From: Flammula alnicola
Taxonomy: Eukaryota; Basidiomycota; Agaricomycetes; Agaricales; Strophariaceae
Length of the DNA: 64,000 nucleotides
Reading direction: 5' to 3'
Assembly (NCBI GenBank): GCA_015499995.1
Contig: JADNRV010000001.1
Location: 434,001-498,000 of the forward strand
Part shown: positions 47,401-58,513 of the stretch, in pieces
How positions within the stretch are numbered: position 1 is the first letter of the stretch
How the letters are laid out: each line of letters starts with the position of its first letter
Made by a program: the position numbers and the translations under genes
The notes under the pieces: generated by a model
Database searches by the model: none
What the model was told of the DNA's origin: nothing
The model's input: only the letters and a program-made list of their open reading frames with translations

Positions 47401-48395
47401 TTACTGGGACGCAGGGCACAAATCGAAAACCTCTTTCCACAGCTGGTTCAAATTGAATAGTGGGGCGAAGCGACCTCCCGCGAGCGATTTTATGTGAGAG
47501 TTCTTGTAGTTCGCTGCAAGCCACAATGCCATCTGCACTGTACGCTTGTCGTCCTCACGAAAGACGAGAAACATTGGACGATGGTTATAATGTTCCTCAT
47601 CAAGGGCAGCTGGATGAAAGCCCCAATCTCCATTGACGACATCCGGAACATCCAAAAACCCGTCCCAGGAGTGCTGCATACAGATGGCTTTCCTTTCTGC
47701 CATTCCGCGCTCCAACCCTCCTTCTCCCGTTCCGTTTACCTCTCTCCACTTTGCGAATGCTTCTCGGTCTTCCCATGACATATCCTTGAAAAACGTCTGA
47801 CGAATATAGTCCTCGGCACGATCGACCGAGCTGAAGACTCTGCTCCCACTAAATGCACCAAGGCGAGAACCGAGCTGGAATGGTATGTATTGGGAGACTG
47901 TCCCAATTATCATGGACTCTAACATGTTCATGTCTCTCGTATAATCTTGATGTAGCTTGAAGGACGAGAATGAGGAAAGGAGCATACATCCGATAATATT
48001 GCGTCCGAAAGGGAAAATGTCGAAAGGTGCCCCATATAGCATTTGGGCAGGGATGCCCCCGAATCCACCTCCAAAGACGTAGATCCTGAGGTTTGAATTA
48101 TGAGGGTGTAGGTGGTTTATCAAGGCTGTGATGTCAGAGGCGATGGTGATATGATATGGAATGTGCTTGTCTCTGGGGATGTTTTGCCCCAGCCAGGAAG
48201 AGTTGGTGAGATGTAATGCACGGCCTTATCCAAGAGTATGGGCGGAAGACGCGGATCGGTGTTCCCAACGCTAATTGCATCATGAAAGAAGAGAACGAGG
48301 GTCGAGCTGGAGGGATCGCCGACATCGGTATAAGCAAGGGTTCGTCCACCGGAGAGATCAAGATATTTGTCCGGTAAAAGAGTACGATAAGTCAT
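47401..48395 (-). pseudogene. Alpha/beta hydrolase paralogue lacking catalytic Ser and His
   Basis: Starts MTYRTLLPDKYLDLSGGRTLAY at 48395 and aligns along its length with the intact copy (PTLPGWGKTSP, HLHPHNSNLRIYV, AQMLYGAPFDIFPFGR). A frame break at 48175-48178 (GGGG on the plus strand) interrupts the protein after GKTSP; one added base restores SPRDKHIPYHI. More importantly, the nucleophile elbow reads GGGFGG instead of GGSFGT, and the histidine motif reads GGRFAPLFN instead of GGHLAALFH. Ser and His of the triad are therefore replaced even if the frame break is an assembly error. It could be a pseudoenzyme with a binding role or a decaying duplicate. The stop is TAA-type at 47401. Confidence 0.75.
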
Positions 48396-48895
48396 ACTGG
48401 AGATGTGAGGCCTGAGTGCCAGTTGTATGTATGTGGCAAGTGGATTCGGATTAACTTGACACCTCTCTTTTACGCGTCTTTCGCACTGTGGTTTTATCGG
48501 TTAGACTGCGTGGACCGCCGTAGTAGATGATTGTCGAGGAAGTTCCCTGGGTGCTTTGCCGTAGTTCCGCGTCAATGGAGATAAAGTGTATGAGTGGTAC
48601 CCTTTACAGGCACCTTGGTCGATAAACAGGCATGTAGTCATTCAGACGTAGGTATGCGCGGATATGCGTGTGACAGTACATATCAACGCTTCAACTGTCA
48701 AGTTCAAGACTTATAAGCACGAGAACAATTTATGACATTGAAAACTCACGGCCATTTGTAACAGTCCTATAAATACATGGTGTGATGGATATACATTTCA
48801 AGAATCGGTCATTGAGAATTTAGAAATGTCGGAGACTTTCCTGGTGGGGAGATTATATAAACTTCTTCAATGCGTCCTTGCAGTTCTGCATGTCT
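48396..48895. promoter_or_regulatory. Intergenic region upstream of the degenerate hydrolase
   Basis: About 500 bases. One ACGCGT at 48472-48477. No gene recognised. Confidence 0.3.
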
Positions 48896-50549
48896 TTATG
48901 CTTCCTTGTGGGTGGGCAGCTCTCTTGCTTTCTTCTCAAAGTCGGCGCAATTAACCACCATTCCTTGTCTTCGGCTGGTCTCAGCAGCAAAAACAGTCAA
49001 ATGACTTTTCAAGACCTCATCGATGTCGGTTCCCAGTAAGGCTTGCTGCTTCGCCCCAACCGCATCGAGAAAGGACTTTATGAGACCTGAATCCCCTCCT
49101 CCATGGCCTCCACCTTCACTTACTGGGCGATGTACCTTCGATGTTCCTTTCCGGAAGTCATTCACCGTGAAAGTATTCATGTCTCCAATAACTTCGCCGT
49201 GGCTGAAATGCATCCTGGTCTGTCTTTCGCAGATGGCTGATGTGAAGGCAACCATTGTGAAGGAGGCGGTAGCGCCATTGGAAAATTCAATATTGACCAC
49301 TTGATTGTCGCAGACGTCATTGGCACTTTCATAGACACAGAGACCATATGGTCCATTTTTGAGGGCATTGGTGACATTCTCGATGTCCGGTAAGCCGTCA
49401 ATGATCGCTTCAACAGGCCATTCGGTGTTTCCTTGCTGAACAGGGTCAAGATAGACTACAGAACGAGAAGAGTCAATACCTTTGCAATTTAAGTCGATAG
49501 AGAAAGTTAACTGACTTCTCTTAGCACTATATGGGCATTCCTTTTCCATAGGACATTCTAAGCAGCGCGTCGCATTCCCGGCAGCCTTTGGTTTTGCGGA
49601 TTTATGAAAATGCTTCAAAGAGCCGAAAGACGAAACTTTCACTGGTGTTGCGGGGGAGAACCAATGGCAAATGAGGTCGATATCACTGTTTGTCACCAAG
49701 ACAAGGTGAGATTATGTGCTGCCAGGATGAGTTTAGGACTTACTGGCAGCATTTAGTCATTAAAGAGAAAGAGCTGTTTTTCTCGCTTGACCAATTTCCT
49801 CGAACATAGGAATGTGCAAAGTGATAATGACCCACGGGCTCAATCTGAACCACGTTGATCAATTCACCCAGAGCGCCAGAACGGACGATCTTTGTGATTT
49901 CTTTGCTATACGGAGAGTAACGCAGAACTAAAAATATCGTTAGGAAGGGTTATCTAACGAGAATGGGGTTTCTTACCATGCCCCATTCCAAAAATCATTC
50001 CTGCTTTCTTAACTGCGTTCTCCATTTTTATGCAATCATCCAAGCTGGTCGCCATTGGCTTCTCGCAAAGGATATGGTAGCCCTGTTCTGCGAACGCTGC
50101 AACAACTTCTGCGTGGAGGTTATCCTGAACAGCGACTATCACTGCGTCCGCTAATCGCTTGCCGATTGTGTTGATGGTTTCAACGGACGCAGCAAGAAGG
50201 TCCTGCCATGTATTAAAGATGAGGGTCTTGTCGACCTTATGCAAATTTGCGAAGTTCTTCTGAGTCATGGGGCGTGGTTCGGCAATGGCAATGACCTTGC
50301 AACGTTCGGGAAACTTAAGAGCATATTTGGTATATGCCTAGAAGTAGGTGTCTGAGTATAGGTTTTGCTCAGGATGGAGGGTGTCATATCTGGTATAAGT
50401 ACCTTTCCTCGCTGGCCGCATCCAATCACTGCCAGTGTAATAAACTGGTCGGAACCTGGCTTCGTTGGGTCCATATCGAGGTAAGGAGACTCCTTGAGCT
50501 TTATCGATCTGCGCCACAGGTTTTTGGTGTTATTGATAAGAGCCGACAT
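48896..50549 (-). CDS. Gfo/Idh/MocA-family oxidoreductase, second type
   Basis: Spliced product starts MSALINNTKNLWRRS at 50549 (an internal MDPTKPG 25 residues in is an alternative). It has the Rossmann start LAVIGCGQRG, VIVAVQDNLHAEVV, the catalytic-lysine motif LCEKPMATSLDDC, IKMENAVKKAGMIFGMGH, VLRYSPYSKEI, and CCHDIDLICHW with the conserved HD pair. A Cys cluster follows (CLECPMEKECPYS). The C-terminal part is a long exon ending THKEA at 48896. About five introns; one 36-base stretch at 49480-49515 has GT-AG ends and is in frame, so it may be a very short intron or coding. The Cys-rich insert resembles a subgroup of uncharacterised sugar dehydrogenases. It is clearly distinct from the member at 21.3 kb. 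Confidence 0.8.
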
Positions 50550-50682
50550 GGATTGGAGGGCGAGGCAGATTAAAAATAGGATACATCAAGAACTGCGTTT
50601 GGGAAACTTTGGGTGGCTGTTGTTGTGCGTGTGCATGCGCAGGCAGGCGCAGGGGTTTACCGGTCCGCCCATAGTGCTGGTA

Positions 50683-51735
50683 TGTTACCTGCCCGGCAAA
50701 GTCCGAAACACCCTTCCTCGACCCATTGTCATTGACTTCCTGGACACAACTCTCAGTATTGAACTACGAAATATTGCAGGCATGTAGGCAGGTATATAAT
50801 ATTTAAAATTGTCTCTTTAGAATTATTTATAGAGTTCTTGAAATGGCGTGAAAAATCGGAATGTTACCTGCCACAGCCAATGTTACCTGCCAAATGTCAG
50901 ACAGAGTATTAATTTTGCCTTCCTGGATGCAAATCTCATCCATGAATTTCGAAATTTTGCAGGCATACATGAATGCATGTAACGAAGAGAATTATCTCTT
51001 CAGAATTTTTTATTTCGACAGTTTAAGGACTAGCATGGATTACGTAATTCCGGGTATTTATCCAAATCCACCCTATTTGCCGGATGTGGATGGATGTGGA
51101 TAAAAACGCTCGGGTACCCGCGGATTTTGTGGATAAACTGCCTTAAAGTTCTCTGTAGCCGTTGTACGCATCCCCTATCGCTACGTGAATTTATTGGCAT
51201 ATTATCAGAGGTCCTTAAGTCATATATACTAATTCTTATGCACACTGGATGCGGACTGAGACTCCTAGACGCTGAATATCTTTTGCAGGCAGCCGAAAAC
51301 CTGGTTTGATGGCCGTTGAACAGGACGGCGTCCCTGAGTAAATGATGATACTAATGTGTGACATCATGTGTACGAATTGTTAACCAAATAACCGATTTGT
51401 TATTCTTAGGCCGGGAATTAATTTATTCCCTACGTCTCGAGGTGACGATTTTTGGGATATTTTTCAGGTGGAATATAAAGCTACAAGGCATCTGTACTCC
51501 ATCGGACAGTAATCTTGCGAATTTATCGAATTGGATCCAAGTGGATGAATCCAATCCGTATAGATTTTATCCATATCCGATAAAATTCCAGGTTTACCCA
51601 CGATCTGGATTTGGATAAGGCACGGTCACATCCATGCCAGTCCTTACGACAGTTGGGCCTCGTAAAACATCGAAATGTTAGCTGCCACAGCCAATGTTAC
51701 CTGCCATTACCAAATTTGGCACAATGTTACCTGCC
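50683..51735. repeat. Interspersed direct repeats with core TGTTACCTGCC
   Basis: Six copies of TGTTACCTGCC (one with a substitution, TGTTAGCTGCC) start at 50683, 50862, 50881, 51676, 51695 and 51725. The pairs at 50862/50881 and 51676/51695 have the same 19-base spacing and the same intervening CACAGCC segment, so a roughly 31-base block is duplicated 814 bases apart. Imperfect 150-200 base units (50683-50880 and 50881 to about 51030) share CTTCCTGGA, ACGAAAT/TCGAAAT, TTGCAGGCAT and TTAGAATT/TTCAGAATT words. Two GGAT/ATCC-rich patches at 51055-51140 and 51520-51625 look like subterminal repeats of hAT-type transposons. No transposase frame was seen. Confidence 0.6.
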
Positions 51736-51921
51736 ACCCTCGCATCGCCAGTCGCTTCCTGCCCACGGTTTGCTGTCTTTTAGGCCCTAAATAATGTATA
51801 TGTTTGTATCTATATGCATAAAATATTCACAATTAATTCTAGAGTCTCAGGTGTCTTGATTAAAATTGTAGATCAACTTTTAGGTGCTACCCGCAAAGAA
51901 GGGGCTGATTTTGAGACTTGT

Positions 51922-51936
51922 GCGCGCAAAGCGCGC
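51922..51936. repeat. Short GC-rich hairpin (GCGCGC-AAA-GCGCGC)
   Basis: A perfect 6-base palindromic arm on each side of AAA within otherwise AT-rich DNA. It could be a transposon end or a hairpin-forming site; nothing more can be said. Confidence 0.5.
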
Positions 51937-52525
51937 CAGGAAAAAATCCAGAAAATCAGAGAATTTCAGTGGAACTCCGTATATAGGGGTGATTTCTTCG
52001 AAATCTCCCTTTTTCCCTTCCTTTCCCTTCTTTTCTCTGCTTTTTCCTCCTTTGGATACCCAGTACTATGGGGGGAAAACCGGCGCAGGTGAATGTGGGT
52101 CGGGACTTGCCGAGCTGCCCTCAGTGCTATTATGCGCACCGTGCAATAATTTGAATAAACTCTCCTCACTACTGCACTCCAACTACAAAATCGGGTCGAT
52201 CGTTGGCCTCCTTCACATCTGTTTTCTGCCCTGACACAGTCTTTACTATTTTCACCAACCCACCATTCCCGTACTGCCTTCTGGTATGTCTTTAGTACTA
52301 ATCTCTGATCTACCTCACCATTCGGAATTCCACTAAGTACACCTTCTCTATTAATTTTACTGTCACCTCCTACAGTCCTTCAAGTTCCTGCACGAGTCAA
52401 TTTATTTCAAAATTTGGAATAATGACCATAAAGCCGCGAAGAATCAATAGAATTCATTGGAAGAAGAGTTTCCTCGTACAATCGCAGTTCAAACACTTCA
52501 AGATTTCCGAGGCAGCTCAAGGTGC

Positions 52526-53242
<717 letters not shown>

Positions 53243-53450
53243 AGTCCACGCCCTTAACGACATGAAAAATACAAGATGATAGAGATAAAGCTTGGATAAA
53301 GTGACGAAAAACAGACGCCCATGCATCAGATATGCGCGTGACCAATGCAACTCTTCTCCAAGGAGCAACACCCAAATTTGGCGAGGCCAGATTTTGGCTT
53401 TGCTGGTGAAATGTTTTCAGTCTCCCCCCGTCGGCTCGCTCCTTGGTCCT

Positions 53451-54871
53451 ATGCCCCGTATCCTACCGCGTCTCATAGCAAAGATAAAAGCCGAAGCCAA
53501 TCAAGAAAAATTCTTTTCCCCTCCTCTACTGAAACGAAGAAAGTTAAAGTCAAAGTCATTTTACAAGCCAGTTCCGCCTGCTCCTTCATTCCATCCTGCA
53601 GACTATCCGCGTTCTATTTTGCTAGCACCACGGAATCCGATTGTTGACTCGGAACACTATGCCCGGCACAAGAAATTACCTCCTACACTATGTCGTCCAA
53701 CACTGTTGAACCCAGACCAGATTGACCCTCCTCGACAAATGACGGACAGAGAATTTGGATGGTGGGCAAACCCATACCGTATGTAGGCATTATATCTCTG
53801 TGTCCTTTGGATTTGTTAATCAGATTCTTAATTCATGATGCTTAGTGAGAATGTTGACCTCTCCGCTGCGCAAATGCGTTGTGACAGGGCGTCACCTTCC
53901 GTCTGGCAAGTCTTCTATCGTTTGTCGTACCCTCGCGAATTAATAATTCCAATAAAGACCTTCTCGTCCGCCTCGCCCCAATGCGCGTCGCTGCTTCTCG
54001 ACTTCACGTTAAAGGAAATGCTTCTCAATCCGTGCCAGTCCTTGTACCAGATGGACTTTTACACCCGAAATATACTGGCCGTCGTAGGATGGGAGGCGGA
54101 ATATACGTGCTCTGTTGGCGACAAGCAATTTCCCAGCTATGGAAAGGCTTTCACAATACATCCGCACCGAATGCCGTGCTGAATCCCGGCATCCATGAAC
54201 ACATTGCGCACCTGCTTCGTCTGCGTGTGCTCCAAGAGTTTGAGTTGCTCGCGGAAAGGCTGGAATTTGCGGTCAGAAGTGGTAAAAACCAAGGCATTTC
54301 AAACGTCATCCTTCGCAGGTTGACGCGCGATGAATGGGGATTAATGAGGTCTACTGGAACTCTCCCGTATGATGATGCCGTGGCTGTCCTCATACTCCCT
54401 CCAGTGAACAAGGATACCGTCACGAAACAAAGACCTCAGGGTAACATGCTTGCTTTGCCTCCAGCTGACGAACAACGCCCAAAAGAATTGCCACCCATAT
54501 CGACCCTTCTGCTTGCGACATCGGATGCCTGGAACGCAGAATTGCCATGCACCCTACCTAAGCTAAAGACCCCTCTTTACAACGGCATCTCCGCATTTCC
54601 AAGTCGCTCCCAACGCGCCGCTCTGCATTCCGTGCTCCTGCGCATTCTCTATGCTGAAAGATCCATCAAACGCATGCATGCGAGCCGCAAACCTCCAAGT
54701 TCATCCCGGTCACAGAAAGGAGCGATGCCCTCCAAACCCAGTCATGCATTTTTGCTTTGTTCAGATGCGTACACTGCTAGGCGAGGCGACCCAGCGAGCA
54801 TAGCTCGCGCCCTGTGGAGGTTGAGAATGTACGAAGGCGAAGGGTGGATGGAAAACGTCAGCGTTAGTTGA
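53451..54871 (+). CDS. YlxR (DUF448)-like protein, probably mitochondrial
   Basis: Start MPRILPRLIAKIKAEANQ is basic and amphipathic, suggesting mitochondrial import; an upstream in-frame ATG at 53292 is less likely. Residues about 112-175 read MLTSPLRKCVVTGRHLP, then LLVRLAPMR, VPDGLLHPKYTGRRRMGGGIYVLCWRQAI. The order R-K-C-V-V-T-G, hydrophobic-R, PDG, HP, G-x-G-x-Y-V-L-C is that of bacterial YlxR (DUF448), an RNA-binding protein encoded near nusA. The following helical part (HEHIAHLLRLRVLQEFELLAERL) occupies the place of the C-terminal part in alpha-proteobacterial homologues. Exons 53451-53778, 53846-53905 and 53958-54871; the second intron starts GCAAGT, a GC-AG intron. A role in mitochondrial RNA or ribosome function is inference. 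Confidence 0.55.
53906..53957 (+). other. GC-AG intron in the YlxR-like gene
   Basis: Splicing from GCAAGT at 53906 to AAAG at 53957 is the only way to keep the conserved GRHLPSDLLVRL reading. GC donors are a small minority in fungi. Confidence 0.7.
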
Positions 54872-54978
54872 CGTAAGTATCCTGCTGGAAAAGTATCTTA
54901 ACTAATTGTAATCTTTGGCTTAATATATTAATGCAACAACGGATAGAAACATTTCAATCATACATCCACATTGACTAT

Positions 54979-55965
<987 letters not shown>

Positions 55966-56127
55966 GATAGCAAAGATTTGGGTAAAAGTGGAAGGGAAAG
56001 AGGATGTGAAGGTTGGGGTCAATGGGCAAAGGCCGATTATGGGAAGTGATCAGAGCTGACGCGTCTCATACACGCGTCCTCGTTTGTACACCACACCATC
56101 AATTTCCTCTCTTTCTTTAACAAAGTA
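55966..56127. promoter_or_regulatory. Shared 162-bp divergent promoter of PRE3 and RPN12 with two ACGCGT boxes
   Basis: ACGCGT occurs at 56059-56064 and 56072-56077, roughly midway between the two start codons. Both genes encode proteasome subunits, so coordinated transcription from this short region is plausible. The yeast proteasome element GGTGGCAAA was not seen. Confidence 0.5.
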
Positions 56128-57189
56128 ATGGCGTCCCAACTCAAGACCCTGTACGAAGAACTGGGCCGTGCGTTCCACTCTAAACCGTCTGATCTCAAGA
56201 AATGCGCCATCGTGCTGAATAGACTCAAGGTCTGGCCTTGCAAAATGTATACAGGACGCTGGCTTAATATTCTCTTTAGATCGGTTTGATTGAGGCTGGC
56301 CTTTTAATACCCCAAGGCGACGTGAACCTTGGAGACCTTGTTGTCGCTCGTATGTACTGCATATCTGTCCAGTAGAATGGCGACATGCTAACGGTTGAGC
56401 TACAGGAGATATTCTAGAAATTGGCGCATTCGTTAGCATCCGAAGTCGGGACGTACCTTCTTTCGACAGATACTTTTCACAACTCCAGACTTTCTACACA
56501 GACTACAGGTATTTGTTCTACCTGCCTAAGAAACCGATGGCCTCTAAATGGCTTGTTCTCTCAGTGAATCTCTTCCTCCATCAAAGAGAGAATACCCAAT
56601 CCGTGGACTCAACCTCATCCGCCTACTTACTCAGAACCGCATCGCCGACTTCCACACAACGCTTGAGAGCCTTGATGCGGACGTTATTGCAGAGAATCCC
56701 TTTATCAAGCACCCAGTGAATCTGGAAAGGTGGCTCATGGAGGGAAGTTATAGCAAAGTTTGGAATGCTAGAGAAGAAGCTCCAGCGGAGGAATACAAGT
56801 TCTTTGTGGATAGCTTGATGGGAACCATCAGGTATGCTTCGCTCTTTTACATGGGGCAGATATATCCTTACATTCTTTTATAGAAATGAAATCGCCAGTT
56901 GTGAAGAGGCTGCGTATGAGAGTCTTCCCCTCAAAGATGCCACTACGTTGTTGTTCTTCCCAAACCAGTCTGAATTGCTAACATTTGCACAAAAGGTATG
57001 CAAACTTGTGACTTTAAATAATAACAACTCTTTGCTCACATATGTTCCTTTTAGCGCGGCTGGCAAGTAGATCTCTCTGCAGGTAATATCACCTTCAAGC
57101 GAAAGGGCGAAGAAAAGATGGAGATACCAAAGCAACGGCTCATCGCAGCATCCTTAGCATACGCTCGAGAACTAGAGCAGATTGTGTAA
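56128..57189 (+). CDS. RPN12: 26S proteasome regulatory lid subunit RPN12 (PSMD8)
   Basis: PCI-domain protein of the 19S lid. Start MASQLKTLYEELGRAFHS, then VLNRLKIGLIEAGLLIP, DILEIGAFVSIRSRDVPSF, YFSQLQTFYTDYS, GLNLIRLLTQNRIADFHTTLE, ENPFIKHPVNLERWLMEGSYSKVW (the most conserved block), and the C-terminal winged-helix part DATTLLFFPNQSELL. The end is ARELEQIV, TAA 57187-57189. Joining ESLPPSKREYP to DYS uses an intron from about 56511 to 56568. Five introns; no frame errors. Tail-to-tail with PRE10. Confidence 0.95.
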
Positions 57190-57276
57190 TGCCGTCTTGC
57201 GTTATGGGAGATTATTTCGAATGCAATTTCTGTCTGAGGAGTAGGAACTAGAGATATATTACAAGGCAACAAACAT

Positions 57277-58342
57277 TTATTCGAAGGTCTCCAATGCAGC
57301 CTTGGCCGCTGCATCTGCCTCATCGAAGAGATCTTTGGGTACATGTACATGGAGATTGTTGCTTTCTGGACCGATCCAGGAGATCTCCAATTCGAATTCC
57401 TTCTCCTTGGCATCATCGTGTACGAGATAGATGCTGTGGTGAATTAGTGAGGGAGTATGGTTAAGTTGTAAATATCTTACATTCTCGCAGCCTCCATGAC
57501 GGCTTCTCGCATAGAGAGTTCTGGAAGCTTCAGTTTCTCTAATTCTGTCTTGGCTAGTTGCCGACCTTTGCCCACTGCGGCACCATTGTAGCCCTATGAA
57601 TAATGAGATATGTTCAGTATATAGTTGTATGGCAGACTTACAAAGAAGACGCCACTAGGCTCCACAACGAACAATCCTGGACCATTTTGATCCACAGTGC
57701 CCAATATCGTGCTGATGCCGAAAGGTCGAACTGAGGAATATAGCGTATAAGCTTGCACGTAGAGCCCTAGACGATCTGCAACAGCCTTCTTGTGGTGTCA
57801 ATAGCTCGCTCATAAATTCAGCGCTCCTGACGACGCACTTTCAAAGGTGGAGGAGAATTGTACGTTTCGCGGTAGTTTGAAGCCTCATCGCGAGCACGGT
57901 TTGAGAGATGCCTGCCATCAGCAAGCAGACCTGCAGTGGCCTGTTCACCAACCGATAAATTGAGTGGTTAGAATGAGAGAATACAAAAACGCACAAGGCC
58001 AATGTGACGATCTATCGTTTGGATTCTCCGATTTGCTTCTGGCACCAACAGCTTGGAATGCACCAGCTTCTCCACGGCCAACACAATGCCATCTCTAACT
58101 TTGAGGCCGATCGCAGTCCTGCAAGCATAACAAGAGTTTAGATAGTTTGAAACAAGAGAAGATCCCTATTACGCACCCAGAATTTTCGACTGCTTTATTA
58201 GCGTATTCTACCTAGAAACGGAGGGTGCGATAATTAGTACTGTGAAGTACAAAGCTGGAGGGGAGATACCGACTTGAAAGATACGGCCATCTGGTGAATA
58301 AGTACTTGCTGAAAGATCGTAACCTGTTCCAATTGAAGTCAT
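57277..58342 (-). CDS. PRE10: 20S proteasome alpha-7 subunit PRE10 (PSMA3)
   Basis: Outer-ring structural subunit of the 20S core. Start [27 protein letters not shown], the alpha-subunit signature; the SIGTGYD beginning identifies alpha-7. It continues [90 protein letters not shown], and [15 protein letters not shown]. The C-terminus is acidic and alanine-rich and ends ALETFE at TAA 57277-57279. Introns are near 57447, 57597, 57740-57800, 57950, 58130-58180 and 58215. It is divergent from NUP82 by about 170 bases, with ACGCGT at 58408-58413. Confidence 0.95.
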
Positions 58343-58513
58343 GGTGAAGGGTAGAGATTGGACTGAAATGCAACTTGCTTCCAACAGAGGACGCGCAAGC
58401 AGACAGGACGCGTCAGTCGAGCGTGGGAACGTTTAGGCGCGTCACGCCCAAATCAGATCAGAATAACTTGAACTCAATAGCAGCAGCATCTTGCACCACT
58501 TGTCTCCAAAACC
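58343..58513. promoter_or_regulatory. Shared divergent promoter of PRE10 and NUP82 with an ACGCGT box
   Basis: About 170 bases between start codons; ACGCGT at 58408-58413 within GGACGCGTCA. Regulatory function is inferred. Confidence 0.45.

Larger units (their letters stand above)
50550..52525. mobile_element. Gene-free AT-rich region, probable degenerate DNA-transposon remnants
   Basis: Nearly 2 kb with no coding frame that resembles a protein family, the only long gene-poor stretch in the window. It carries the repeats listed separately, GGAT/ATCC-rich patches of hAT character, the GC hairpin, and at 51990-52065 a pyrimidine-rich run. I interpret it as stacked non-autonomous element remains. 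Assignment to hAT is tentative because no terminal inverted repeat pair or target duplication was identified. Confidence 0.4.
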
